From positions 1 through 64,000 of the forward strand of contig JAEWBF010000055.1 of assembly GCA_023391285.1 (NCBI GenBank): a DNA stretch of 64,000 bases. The letters are read 5' to 3'. Origin of the DNA: Verrucomicrobiota bacterium. GTDB taxonomy: Bacteria; Verrucomicrobiota; Verrucomicrobiia; Opitutales; Opitutaceae. Numbering within the stretch: the first letter of the stretch is position 1; every line of letters starts with the position of its first letter. The translations under genes were made by a program, and so were the position numbers. Under the pieces are notes generated by a model. The model was given only the letters and a program-made list of their open reading frames with translations. It searched no databases and was not told the DNA's origin. Shown here in pieces: positions 16,502-25,619 of the stretch.

Positions 16502-17440
16502 TTACACCGCGTGCATCAGCCCGCGCAGATATCCCGCTGCGAACAATCGCCCGAGCATCTCGTAGCCGGGCGTCTCGTTCGTCTCCCCCGCCATCGAGGG
16601 CGCGTGATCCGGCCGCACCGTTCCGCGATAACCGATTTCCTTCAACGTGCGAAACACCGCCGCCATATCGATCTGGCCATTGTCGTGCCACGTCTCGACG
16701 AAGTGCTCCGCCGTGCCGCGCACATTGCGCGCGTGGAAGAAAAATATCTTCTCCGCGAGCGATCGAATCCCGCCCAGCAAATCGACACCGGCCGGTGAAA
16801 ACGATCCGACGCAATAACAAATCCCGTTCGCCTTGCTCGGCACAAGATCGACCACGCGACGGAACGCCTCGTTCGAGATGATGATTTGATCCTGGCCGTT
16901 CACCGAGGGCAGCGGCGGATCGTCGGGGTGTAGTGCGAGCTTGATACCCGCGTCTTCCGCGACCGGGACAACTTCCTCCAGGAAACGTTTTAAGTTGTCC
17001 CACAACTTCGCCGCGGGAGTCGGTTGTGCGGGACGTCCGTCAGCATCCGTGACGTTGCGCCCAATGTTGCGCAGATTGAACTCCGTCACCTTCGCCCCGC
17101 CGCGCTCGAGCACGTCTGCGCTCGTGCGCTGCCAATCTTCCGCCGGCATCCAGTTGTAGCAGAGAACGGTCATCTCCGTTTCGGCCATATTGCGAACGAG
17201 CGTTTTGAAATCCTCCACCTGCTGGGCGCGGCCAGGCAGATCGTGCACGAACGCAAGGTGCGGGATCTTCCGCTCGACGTGCGTGAGTCGAATGCCGAAC
17301 GACTCGACCCAACGCTTCGTCTCTCGTAGCTGCGCCAAGTCGAGTCCAGGATATGCCAGCACGAGTTCTTCGACCCCGACCTGCGCCGCAAGTTGAAGAT
17401 TCCGCCCGGTAAGCGGATTCACGATCATGGAAAGACGCAT
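16502..17440 (-). CDS. uxuA: Mannonate dehydratase, UxuA-type
   Basis: The product is 312 residues from the ATG at 17440. It is a TIM-barrel protein of the UxuA family, which dehydrates D-mannonate to 2-keto-3-deoxygluconate (KDG) using a divalent metal. Expected metal and active-site elements are visible: HPDDP (His171), ICYCVG (Cys208/Cys210), FFHARN (His236) and RPDHAP (Asp278, His279). It is shorter than E. coli UxuA (about 394 residues) and belongs to a compact branch. The frame stays open upstream to 18796, but that extension lies antisense to the clearly coding beta-propeller gene and is rejected. KDG links it to KduD and KdgK encoded at 47.3-52.7 kb. Confidence 0.88.
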   Translation of the reverse strand: MRLSMIVNPLTGRNLQLAAQVGVEELVLAYPGLDLAQLRETKRWVESFGIRLTHVERKIPHLAFVHDLPGRAQQVEDFKTLVRNMAETEMTVLCYNWMPAEDWQRTSADVLERGGAKVTEFNLRNIGRNVTDADGRPAQPTPAAKLWDNLKRFLEEVVPVAEDAGIKLALHPDDPPLPSVNGQDQIIISNEAFRRVVDLVPSKANGICYCVGSFSPAGVDLLGGIRSLAEKIFFFHARNVRGTAEHFVETWHDNGQIDMAAVFRTLKEIGYRGTVRPDHAPSMAGETNETPGYEMLGRLFAAGYLRGLMHAV

Positions 17441-17608
17441 AAGCAGCAGGGGTTCGGGGACGCGCAATCCATTCAGCCAATTCACGCGCGTGCGAACAAT
17501 CTTACGCCGATTCGTCCGGATGAATCTGACATCCCTTGCGCGAGTTCCCATCTTCGCAACGCTCCATCTGCTTCTATTCGGGCCCGCGGCCCCCAAGCCC
17601 CTTTGTTC
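17441..17608. promoter_or_regulatory. Divergent promoter region with an 18-bp palindrome
   Basis: This 168-base region separates the minus-strand mannonate dehydratase from the plus-strand beta-propeller gene and must hold promoters in both directions. It contains gattcgtccggatgaatc at 17509-17526, an 18-bp inverted repeat with one mismatched pair. A related half sequence, attcgtccggatg, occurs at 24052-24064 upstream of the MFS gene. A LacI-type operator is plausible; no -10/-35 pair is convincing. Confidence 0.4.
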
Positions 17609-19525
17609 ATGTTCTCCCGACTTTCGTCCGCCCTCCTCACCGCCGCCACGCTCAGCATCAGCTTCGCGGCCGAACCCATCATGGTGCCCACGATCGAAGG
17701 CGACTGGTGGCAAGTCGCCGGTCAACCCGATCTCGGTCCGCTGAATAGTCCGCGGCAGCAGCCGGTCGATTTCGCGATCTGGCAAGCGCGCGACGGCACC
17801 TGGCAACTCTGGTCGTGCATCCGCTACACCTCCGACCCGAAGAACACCCGCGTGCTCTTTCGTTGGGAAGGTCGTGAACTCACGCAGCGCGACTGGACAC
17901 CGATGGGCGTCGCGCAGAAGGCCGATCCGTCCGTTGGCGAATTTGAGGGCCGCATCGGTGCGCCGCACGTCGTCGAAGAAGGTGGACGTTACGTGATGTT
18001 CTATCACAGCGCCGGCTTCCACGCGCAGGTCAGCGATGACGGGAAACATTTCACCCGCCAACTCGCCCCCGACGGCTCCGCCCGAATTTTCGGGGCCGAT
18101 CCCGGCACCTACGGGCGCGATATCATGCTCACGCGGATACAAGACAAATGGCACGGATACTACGGCGGCTCGACGCCCGATCCGACCGGCAAGCACTACG
18201 CCGCAGTTTTCGTGAAGGTCGCACAAAGCGATTCGCTTTTCGGAGAATGGAGCCGCGAATTCATCGTGAACTCCGAAGGCCAAGCCGGCAGCGGCGGCTA
18301 CAACGCCGAGTGTCCACAAGTGATCTACCGTCACGGCTGGTATTATCTTTTCCGCACCGAGGTCTACGGCGCCAACAACCGCACTCACATTTACCGCTCC
18401 AAATCGCCCTACAAGTTTGGCATCGATTCCGACGCTTACCATGTCGGCACGCTGCCCATCGCCGCTCCAGAGATTTTTGAATTTGAAGGTCACGACTACG
18501 TCGCCGCGCTGAACCCCGGCCTCGACGGTATTCGGGTCGCACGCCTCGGCTGGGTGGAAGCAGCTCCGGACACGATTGAATTCACCTCTGCGACCGCTAC
18601 GGAGTCCGCCTCGCGTCCGATGAAGCCCTCGCTCGCGCCCGAGACGCTTCTCCTCGCCACGACTCCTGAACTTCCGACGGAACTGCGCAGCCCGAATGCC
18701 GAAATTGCCGAACACACCCTTTTCACCGATGCGCACGGCACGTGGCATCTCTGGGCTTCCATCCGCAACACCGCTCGCGGCGACGTGCTCGGGCATTGGG
18801 AATCGAAAGACTTTTTCTCCGACAGCGCGTGGCGTTGGACGGGTGAGATCGCCGGCAACGCTCGCTCCTCCTCCTCGAGTGAACGCCTTTCACTCCGCTC
18901 CCCCATCGTCGCGCAGCACGACGGCCGCTGGTGGCGGCTCCACAGTGAACCGTCCCACAACAACACGACCGATCGCCGCATCGTTGCGAGCGTCTCCGCC
19001 GACGGGCGCGCGTGGTCACCTTATCGCGACGCGGACGGACAATCGCAGGTCTTTTCCGGCCCGGGCGCCGCTCGCGATCCTTTCCTCGTGCGCTTCGGCG
19101 ACACCTGGCACTGCTACTACACCGGGCACTATGACGAAGATGAAAAAAACTCCGCCGTTTACGTCCGCACGTCGCTCGACCTCCTCGAGTGGTCCGAGCC
19201 AAAAATCGTTCACGAAGACTACGAGCCGGCTGGCGGCCGCCGCGCGAACACCCACGAATCACCGATCGTAGTTCAACGCGCCGGCTGGTATTACCTCTTT
19301 CGCACGGCCGCCGGCGACGGCACCTACGTCTATCGGAGCCGCGACCCGTTCGATTTCGGACGCGGCTACATGATCAACAAATTCATCGCCAAGCTGCCGC
19401 TCACCTCGCCGGAGCTTGTGGTCGGTCCGGATGGCCGCGACTACGTAACCTCGTCGCGCGACGAAGCCGGCGCGCGAATCCGGATGTATCGAATTATCTG
19501 GGACGACAGCCAGGCTGCACAATGA
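17609..19525 (+). CDS. Secreted protein of two tandem five-bladed-propeller (GH43/GH117-like) halves
   Basis: The product is 638 residues from the ATG at 17609, chosen because a signal peptide follows (MFSRLSSALLTAATLSISFA, cut near AEPI). The two halves are clearly homologous: half 1 (about 25-310) carries HGWYYLFRTEVYG, IYRSKSPYKFGID and APEIFEFEGHDYVAALN; half 2 (about 330-638) carries AGWYYLFRTAAGD, VYRSRDPFDFGRG and SPELVVGPDGRDYVTSS. Repeated DGTWQLWSC / HGTWHLWAS and WHGYYGG / WHCYYTG blades match glycoside hydrolase clans with five-bladed propellers. The exact GH family is not recognised, and it is unclear whether both halves are catalytic. The rhamnosidase-like gene starts 36 bases downstream on the same strand, so the two are probably co-transcribed. 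Confidence 0.8.
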   Translation: MFSRLSSALLTAATLSISFAAEPIMVPTIEGDWWQVAGQPDLGPLNSPRQQPVDFAIWQARDGTWQLWSCIRYTSDPKNTRVLFRWEGRELTQRDWTPMGVAQKADPSVGEFEGRIGAPHVVEEGGRYVMFYHSAGFHAQVSDDGKHFTRQLAPDGSARIFGADPGTYGRDIMLTRIQDKWHGYYGGSTPDPTGKHYAAVFVKVAQSDSLFGEWSREFIVNSEGQAGSGGYNAECPQVIYRHGWYYLFRTEVYGANNRTHIYRSKSPYKFGIDSDAYHVGTLPIAAPEIFEFEGHDYVAALNPGLDGIRVARLGWVEAAPDTIEFTSATATESASRPMKPSLAPETLLLATTPELPTELRSPNAEIAEHTLFTDAHGTWHLWASIRNTARGDVLGHWESKDFFSDSAWRWTGEIAGNARSSSSSERLSLRSPIVAQHDGRWWRLHSEPSHNNTTDRRIVASVSADGRAWSPYRDADGQSQVFSGPGAARDPFLVRFGDTWHCYYTGHYDEDEKNSAVYVRTSLDLLEWSEPKIVHEDYEPAGGRRANTHESPIVVQRAGWYYLFRTAAGDGTYVYRSRDPFDFGRGYMINKFIAKLPLTSPELVVGPDGRDYVTSSRDEAGARIRMYRIIWDDSQAAQ

Positions 19526-19561
19526 TTTCGCCGATGCGGCGCTCCGCCTTCATTCACTTTC

Positions 19562-22465
19562 ATGAGCATGCGATTTAGTCGTCGCGATTTTCTCCGTATG
19601 GCCGGATTCGCGACGATGGGACTGCCCGGGGCAGAACCGGGCACACCCTCAGCGCGTCCAGCGGACACTCCGGGTGCAATCAACGAGCGTCTCGCCCAAC
19701 CGATCTGGTGCGACGAGAACGGCCTAGGCCGAAATGTCTTCGTGCATTTTCAGCTGACCTTTGCGTTGAACCAAAAGCCGGCCGACGCCTGGTTCCATCT
19801 CTTCGCGGACACCCGCTACCGCCTGCGCGTCAACGGCGAGATTGTGAGCTACGGTCCAGCGGCATTCCTTGTCAGCCATCCCGAATACGATTCCATCGAT
19901 CTCACGCCGTGGCTGCGCGCAGGTGAGAACGAGCTGTCGGTCGAAGTTAACTCGCGCGGTGACACTTCGTTTCAGGCAGAGCCATCGCGCGGCGGTTTTA
20001 TCGCCTGGGGCGAAGCCCGCGCAGCAGATTCCGCGTCCCTGGCCGACTTTGCCACTCCGGGCCAATGGCGTGCGCGGCGGGCTGACGCTTGGTCGCCGGA
20101 GGCGCCGCCGTTCAGCTTTGCGCAGGGACCGGTCGAAATCGTCCATCTCTCGCGTCTCCAACCCGACGGTCGCGTCGTCGATCCTCAGGCTTCCGGCTGG
20201 CAGGAGCCGATCGTCGCGGATCGTAGAGCCTGGGGAAAAGCGACCCCGCGTTCGGTGCCGCGCCCTGTGTTCGATTTGTGGATACCTCAACGGATCACGA
20301 CCCTTGCCCCGCTGGCCAGTCCGCTCACTCGCGTTTCCGCCAACCGAAGTCTTCCGGTGTCCGAACTGCCCAAGCGCGGACAACGCTTTGCGTGCGTGAT
20401 GTGGTTGCACGCAGCTTCCGCCACCAACACCCACCTCTCCGTCACCCCGGGTGATATCTGGCTCAACGGACGGATGCTCGCGCAACCTCTCTCGTCCGAG
20501 CGTCCTCTCGAGGCGCGTTTCCCCGTCGAATTACGCGCGGGCTGGAATCTCGTTTACGGAGAGTTTCCACCGCTGGCGCGCACCCTCGGCATAATCGTCG
20601 GGTGGCCGCGTGAGACTGGCCTCCGTCTCGCGTCACATCCTCGCTCCGACGCGCCAGAGAATCGTATCCGCTTCAGTTCATTGATGCCCTCCGAGCAACT
20701 CCCTTCGCTGGGCGACTCGGTGCCGTCGAGCGAAGCCGATCTCGAGCGGCTCGGCGAGTTCTTCGATAGCGGCCTTGTCCACACCTCGTTTCCCTCTCGC
20801 GAGATCGCGTGGGATCAGCCCGTCGCAACGACCGTCGAACGGCCGGACGACCTCGCGCCGCGTGAGATTCCCCTCAGCGCCGCTGGCGAAGGCGTAGTCG
20901 TGTATGATTTCGGCCGCGAATTCATCGGCCATGTCTCCCTCGAAATCGACGCGCCCGCAGGCGGCGTGATCGACGTCGCCAACGAAGAGCTGCTGCAGAC
21001 GAACGGTGCCGTCCGGATGTTTCGGACCAATCCGGGCATCAATCCGGTCGATCGAATTCATCTCCGCCCGGGCTTGAATCGCTGGGAAGGTTTTCACGCT
21101 CGCGGCGGCCGCTACGTGCAGGTTTCCGCTCGTTCAAACGGGCCGGTCACGGTCCGCCGCATCGAGCTGCGCAACGCACTTGTGCCCGTGCCCGCCAGTG
21201 GGACATTTTCGTGCAACGACGAGGTGTTCGACTGGTCGTGGGACATTGGCCTCGCGACACTCGAAGCGAGTCTCACCGACGGCTGGGTCGATCCTTGGCG
21301 TGAACAGGGTCTCTACATCGGCGATGTGCTCGTGGAGTATCTCGCCCATCGTATTTGGACGCGGGATACGACGCACATCGTGCGCACACTCCGCATGTGG
21401 TCCCAGGGTCAGCTGCCCGACGGGCAACTTCGGGCCGTGGTGCCCGCATGGTTCCGGCGCTACCACGCCGACTACACCCTTTTGTGGATCATCATCCTCC
21501 GCGATTATGTCATCCACACGGGAGATCGCGCGTTCGCCGAAGAACTTTGGCCCACCGTCGAACGCATCTGGTCCAGCTCCACGTGGCGCTCCGGTCCGCG
21601 CGGACTTTGGACCGCCGACGGCATGAACGTATTCGGTGATTGGGGCGCGACCGAGGCGTCAATCGAAGGCGACGCGAATGGCATTCTCAACGCGTTCCGC
21701 GTTGGGGCGCTGCAAGCGAGCGCGGAACTCGCCGACACCCTCGGTAAAACCGACCGCGCCGCCGCATTCCGTCGCGAGCGCGAGAGCGTCGCCGCGGCAT
21801 TTCGCGAGGTGTTATGGGACGCGCAACACAACGCCTTCGCTCCCTGTCTGCGCAACGGTGTCTTCGTCGACACCCCTGCCGCACACGCCAACACCCTCGC
21901 CCTCCTTTACGGCATCGCTTCGCCGGATCAGGAAGCGGGTGCGCTCGCCGCAGTGCGTTCTGCCATCGAAAAGGCCGCCGCCGATCCCGGACATTGTCAC
22001 CGTCGCGGCGGCCATATCGAACTCTACTTCCTTCACTACGTCCTCGAGATGCTCGCCGATCGCGGGCTCCACGAAGACGCGGAAACCATCATTCGCCGTT
22101 TCTGGGGCCTCCAACGCGAACACGGCGCCTGGTGTCTGTGGGAAGCGTTCTATCGCGGACTTCGCAAGGAAGACAGCCAATGCCACGGCTGGTCGGCCGG
22201 CCCGAGCGTCTACTTCCATCGCACGGTGCTCGGCATCGAAACGAAGCCTGACCGGGTCACAATCATTCCTCGCGCGGCCAACCTCACGGAGGCGCGAGGC
22301 ATTCATCCGCATCCCGAGGGCGACATCATCGTCGAATGGCGGATCGAAAGCGAAACGTTCTATCTCGATGTCGAATTGCCGGCGGGACTTGCCCACGACG
22401 TCCGACCAGGTCCGATGTTCTCGCATCTGGAACCGCGAGTCACCATCCGCACGCGCACCCCGTAA
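19562..22465 (+). CDS. Tat-exported alpha-L-rhamnosidase-like glycosidase (GH78 type)
   Basis: The product is 967 residues with a twin-arginine signal near the N-terminus (SRRDFLRMAGF); the start may be the ATG at 19562 or the second ATG two codons later. N-terminal beta-sandwich domains (VNGEIVSYGP, then LTPWLRAGENELSVEV) are the bacterial rhamnosidase N-domain type. The catalytic (alpha/alpha)6-barrel runs from about 560 to 870 and contains DPWREQGLYIGD, with Glu581 at the place of the GH78 general acid, and SQCHGWSAGPSVYFHRTVLG near the barrel end. A C-terminal beta-domain follows (GDIIVEWRIESETFYLDVELP). It should release terminal alpha-L-rhamnose, for example from rhamnogalacturonan. Tat export suggests folding or cofactor binding in the cytoplasm before periplasmic delivery. 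Confidence 0.85.
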   Translation: MSMRFSRRDFLRMAGFATMGLPGAEPGTPSARPADTPGAINERLAQPIWCDENGLGRNVFVHFQLTFALNQKPADAWFHLFADTRYRLRVNGEIVSYGPAAFLVSHPEYDSIDLTPWLRAGENELSVEVNSRGDTSFQAEPSRGGFIAWGEARAADSASLADFATPGQWRARRADAWSPEAPPFSFAQGPVEIVHLSRLQPDGRVVDPQASGWQEPIVADRRAWGKATPRSVPRPVFDLWIPQRITTLAPLASPLTRVSANRSLPVSELPKRGQRFACVMWLHAASATNTHLSVTPGDIWLNGRMLAQPLSSERPLEARFPVELRAGWNLVYGEFPPLARTLGIIVGWPRETGLRLASHPRSDAPENRIRFSSLMPSEQLPSLGDSVPSSEADLERLGEFFDSGLVHTSFPSREIAWDQPVATTVERPDDLAPREIPLSAAGEGVVVYDFGREFIGHVSLEIDAPAGGVIDVANEELLQTNGAVRMFRTNPGINPVDRIHLRPGLNRWEGFHARGGRYVQVSARSNGPVTVRRIELRNALVPVPASGTFSCNDEVFDWSWDIGLATLEASLTDGWVDPWREQGLYIGDVLVEYLAHRIWTRDTTHIVRTLRMWSQGQLPDGQLRAVVPAWFRRYHADYTLLWIIILRDYVIHTGDRAFAEELWPTVERIWSSSTWRSGPRGLWTADGMNVFGDWGATEASIEGDANGILNAFRVGALQASAELADTLGKTDRAAAFRRERESVAAAFREVLWDAQHNAFAPCLRNGVFVDTPAAHANTLALLYGIASPDQEAGALAAVRSAIEKAAADPGHCHRRGGHIELYFLHYVLEMLADRGLHEDAETIIRRFWGLQREHGAWCLWEAFYRGLRKEDSQCHGWSAGPSVYFHRTVLGIETKPDRVTIIPRAANLTEARGIHPHPEGDIIVEWRIESETFYLDVELPAGLAHDVRPGPMFSHLEPRVTIRTRTP

Positions 22466-22476
22466 CGCGTCCCTCC

Positions 22477-22498
22477 AGGGCGTCTTACCGCACGCCCT
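22477..22498. terminator. Bidirectional terminator-like hairpin between convergent genes
   Basis: The sequence agggcgt - 8 nt - acgccct forms a 7-bp perfect stem in the 47-base gap between the plus-strand rhamnosidase and the minus-strand MFS gene. Convergent position supports a termination role, but no T-run follows in either direction. Confidence 0.45.
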
Positions 22499-22512
22499 GA
22501 TCGGCGAACTCC

Positions 22513-23898
22513 TTACTTCGCTTCCGCCTGCTCGGCCGATTCGGTTTCGGAGTTGGCCGGCGCGGGGGGCAACGATTTCGAACGCCGTTTCACGAACCCA
22601 ATCTTTTCCCAGTGGGCGAACAGATACAGGTAGCCGATTCCGATCAGGCCCATGATGAAGAGGTAATGATAAGCGGCCATGTAGTTGTAGCGGCCTTCCG
22701 GCAGCCCATAGAGCCAGCCCGAACTGAACGAAATCCACAGTCCCATCGAGTTCGCCTGCACGAAATTCACCATGCCGAACACGATCGCGAGCCCGCATGA
22801 AAGCGTGCCAAGACGATTCGTGGACACATAGTCGAAAAGGAGCGGCACCGCCGCCACGATCATGATCTTCGCCACTGCGCCACGGATCAGCCCGAGGAAA
22901 ATCACCATGTGGAACGGCGGTAGCGCATTCGGCGCGATGTATTCGGCGTAGATGTAGAAAAACACCTTCAGCCCGAGCACCACCGCCAGACCAATCTTGA
23001 GCAGCACCAGCCGGTCGAATTTGTCCGACGCCCATCCACCCAGCGGCACGACCATGAGCGCGATCAGCATCCCGTAGCTCATGATTTCGCCGTATTCGGC
23101 TTTTGAATATCCCCACTGATCGGTGACGAGCAGCGGCTCGAATTGTTCGAGGCCCACCCAGAGGTTCATCACGACATAGCCGAGCCCGAACAGCGGCAGG
23201 AGCTCGCGCGAAAACAGTCCCTTCAGCAGGCTCCAGATCTGCACCTCGCGCAGCCGCAGCGCCTCCGCCCCGGCTGGCTTCACCTCCTCGACGCACCACC
23301 ATAGGAGCGCCGCCGCACCGATTAGGATCAGCGAGTTGATCACATAAATCAGCGTTTCCCCCGTGAGCGTGAATCCGCCCGGCAGCGCGTAAGTGCGGTC
23401 GAATTGACCGATCAAAACGTAGAAAAAGAAGACGAAGAATCCGCTTTGGATCCATTGGCGGATCGCACCAGCCCGGCCGCGCTGCGCCGGAGGGATCACC
23501 TCCATCGTCAACGGCTCGAAGGGATGGACCAGATGGAATGCCAATTGATAAACAAGCACGCTGGCCGCGAAGCCCCACAGAAACGAGATGTGCGGCAAAA
23601 ACAGTGAGATGACTCCCGCCGCCAAGAAGCCGACCACGAGAAACGGCCGCCTGCGTCCGTAGCGCGTCCAAATACGATCGCTCACCAGCGAGCCGATCGA
23701 CCCGGTCAGCAACCCACACGCGAAGTTCAGGCTCGTGATGAAACCGATGAGTGCCGGATCGTTCGTGAACTTCCGCAGCGAGAACACCATCGCCGATTTG
23801 CTGAGCTGATTGTGCACCTCATAGCACATCCAGGGCAGCAGGATCACCGTAACCGCGAGCCACGACACCTTTGGCTGCTGCGTCAGGATCTTCCTCAT
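22513..23898 (-). CDS. MFS transporter, GPH-like sugar:cation symporter
   Basis: The product is 461 residues from the ATG at 23898, supported by a Shine-Dalgarno GGAGGG seven bases upstream. It has twelve hydrophobic helices. The loop motif SDRIWTRYGRRRPFLVVG (about residues 75-92) is the conserved glycoside-pentoside-hexuronide/MFS signature, and AMVFSLRKFTNDPALIGFI fits helix 1-2 of that group. The family imports sugars or uronides with a cation. Its context among rhamnosidase, apiosidase-like and TonB genes suggests a pectin-derived mono- or disaccharide. The C-terminal tail is hydrophilic and acidic. Transcription probably starts in the 231 bases up to the GH140 stop. Confidence 0.85.
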   Translation of the reverse strand: MRKILTQQPKVSWLAVTVILLPWMCYEVHNQLSKSAMVFSLRKFTNDPALIGFITSLNFACGLLTGSIGSLVSDRIWTRYGRRRPFLVVGFLAAGVISLFLPHISFLWGFAASVLVYQLAFHLVHPFEPLTMEVIPPAQRGRAGAIRQWIQSGFFVFFFYVLIGQFDRTYALPGGFTLTGETLIYVINSLILIGAAALLWWCVEEVKPAGAEALRLREVQIWSLLKGLFSRELLPLFGLGYVVMNLWVGLEQFEPLLVTDQWGYSKAEYGEIMSYGMLIALMVVPLGGWASDKFDRLVLLKIGLAVVLGLKVFFYIYAEYIAPNALPPFHMVIFLGLIRGAVAKIMIVAAVPLLFDYVSTNRLGTLSCGLAIVFGMVNFVQANSMGLWISFSSGWLYGLPEGRYNYMAAYHYLFIMGLIGIGYLYLFAHWEKIGFVKRRSKSLPPAPANSETESAEQAEAK

Positions 23899-23905
23899 TG
23901 CGCAA

Positions 23906-23911
23906 CCCTCC
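23906..23911 (-). promoter_or_regulatory. Strong Shine-Dalgarno site of the MFS gene
   Basis: On the minus strand GGAGGG is followed by seven bases and ATG at 23898. It fixes the start of the transporter 19 codons inside the longest open frame. Clear Shine-Dalgarno sites are rare elsewhere in this window. Confidence 0.75.
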
Positions 23912-24129
23912 GCGAATGCAGATGTGAGAAACGCGGCGGCCATGCCCCGGCCCACACTGCGGAGCCATTAACCTCGAGGGTAGAAAGTATCACGGTGTTG
24001 GTCTCTGCTGGGGAAGATACATCACGTGGCGCTCAAGACCACCGGCTTCCTATTCGTCCGGATGCACAACAAAGTCATCCGGCAAAGTGCCGCCGCCAGC
24101 CGCCCACCGGACCACGAATCTGGCAGCGA

Positions 24130-25614
24130 CTAAGGAATCGCGGCCCGATCCTGAGCCGACCCACGCCCGGGCGGCGCGTATCCGGCAGCCACATCGTCGA
24201 TCACCAGCACCCAATCCGGTCCGCCCCACTCTCGCTGCACGCGTTGCTCCTCGGGCCTTCGGTAGCGACCGGTGTTGTTCGTCTCACCCATCAGCCGCGC
24301 CTCGCCCGTTCGCGGATCAAACCACCATGCGCGCAAGCGTTCACCCGCAATCACGGAGGTGTCGATTTCGAGGTCTCGTGATATCGGCAGGTAAACCATG
24401 ATTGTCGTGGCATTCTTCTGCCCGGCGCTTCCATCGCGCGTCACCTGCACATGATCGGTATCGATGCCCAGATCTTTCACGAGGCTCTGGTCGGGGATCC
24501 GGGATAAAAACGGTCGCGATTCGATCAACGCCCGCAGGTGCTGCATCTGGCCGGCGCCTGGAGCGTTCAAGCCCTCCGTCCACCCCTTCGCAACGTCCAA
24601 AATCGGCGTGTCCTGCCCCGGTCGATACACCTGCCACACGCTGTGATGGCCGTAGGTGTGTCCAAAGGCCCCGGCGAACACCGCCCAATACGCCGCCTTT
24701 CGCACATCGTAATCCGTGAAACGCGGATTCGCCGGATCGAACGCCGCCGGATGCTCTTCATAAGCCGGCTCGGCATCGAACACCGGCCGGACCGGCTGCG
24801 CCTCATACTCGCGCTCGATCATCTGCCAGTTGCGCGTCGAAAACCGCGCATGCCCGGACTGGATCAAATTGAAATCCAGCCATGGCGCATCGCGCCAGTA
24901 TCGCGCGGCCGACGCGTAGCCTTGGCAGTGATACGTCATCAGCGACCGCGTATCGTGCTTGCGAATACCGGCGGCGAGCGCGTTCCAGATGTCTTCGCGA
25001 CCGACGGGGCTGCGATCGCCACCGAGCATCCAGATCACATTGGTTCTCTCTCGATACCGTCGTCCGAGAAACTCGCCATAGTGGCGGGCGTTCTCGGCGT
25101 CGAACGGATGGTAGTTCTTGAAGCGCGGGTGAGGTTTGTCCTCCACGTGCGATCCCCACGTGGGAAGCAGCGCCACATAGAGTCCGCGCTCCTCCGCTCG
25201 CTGCAAGGTGTAGTCGACCAGGTCGAAGAACGGTTCATTGGGGCGCGCCGGGTCCAGAGCGTGCAGCGGCAAATGCCCCTCGCGATTCGGCGTCTCGAGT
25301 CCATCGAGCTCGCCGAGGATCACGCATTGCACCACCGTGAATCGCTTCGCCGCCCGATCGGCGAGATAGCGATCGATCTCCGCGCGATCCATGCGATACA
25401 GCATCTGCCACGCAGTATCTCCAAGATAGAAGAACGGGACGCTTTCCTCCGCTACGAGGAAGCGCCCGTTCTCGCTCACTGCGAGCCGCGGCAACGCTGC
25501 CGTTGCCATGGACGCGAGAGCGAACGACAGAAGGAAAACACATCCGGACAGCGAAAACGACCGGCGACAACCCTCCGCCCTATCGTTTTCCGGATTCGGT
25601 TGGTTCTCCTTCAT
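24130..25614 (-). CDS. Secreted GH140/DUF4038-type glycosidase (apiosidase-like)
   Basis: The product is 494 residues with a signal peptide within residues 1-40 (FSLSGCVFLLSFALASMATA). It matches the DUF4038 apiosidase-like TIM barrel: ENGRFLVAEESVPFFYLGDTAW at the start, VVQCVILGE, the NVIWMLGGDRSP strand with GGD, LMTYHCQGY, and PVFDAEPAYEE, whose Glu is the likely catalytic nucleophile. A C-terminal beta domain follows (WWFDPRTGEARLMG). In characterised Bacteroides members, GH140 removes apiose from rhamnogalacturonan II. It starts five bases after the TonB receptor stop, so the two are almost certainly one operon. Apiose specificity here is inferred from the family, not shown. Confidence 0.85.
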   Translation of the reverse strand: MKENQPNPENDRAEGCRRSFSLSGCVFLLSFALASMATAALPRLAVSENGRFLVAEESVPFFYLGDTAWQMLYRMDRAEIDRYLADRAAKRFTVVQCVILGELDGLETPNREGHLPLHALDPARPNEPFFDLVDYTLQRAEERGLYVALLPTWGSHVEDKPHPRFKNYHPFDAENARHYGEFLGRRYRERTNVIWMLGGDRSPVGREDIWNALAAGIRKHDTRSLMTYHCQGYASAARYWRDAPWLDFNLIQSGHARFSTRNWQMIEREYEAQPVRPVFDAEPAYEEHPAAFDPANPRFTDYDVRKAAYWAVFAGAFGHTYGHHSVWQVYRPGQDTPILDVAKGWTEGLNAPGAGQMQHLRALIESRPFLSRIPDQSLVKDLGIDTDHVQVTRDGSAGQKNATTIMVYLPISRDLEIDTSVIAGERLRAWWFDPRTGEARLMGETNNTGRYRRPEEQRVQREWGGPDWVLVIDDVAAGYAPPGRGSAQDRAAIP

Positions 25615-25619
25615 CGCTG

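Noticed and set aside
17441..18796. Open upstream extension of the mannonate dehydratase frame, giving a 764-residue protein
   Set aside because: It runs antisense to the beta-propeller gene, which has clear repeats and a signal peptide. The dehydratase is complete without it.
21812..23719. Minus-strand frame of 635 codons across the rhamnosidase end and MFS gene
   Set aside because: It crosses two well-supported genes in an alternative frame and shows no family features.
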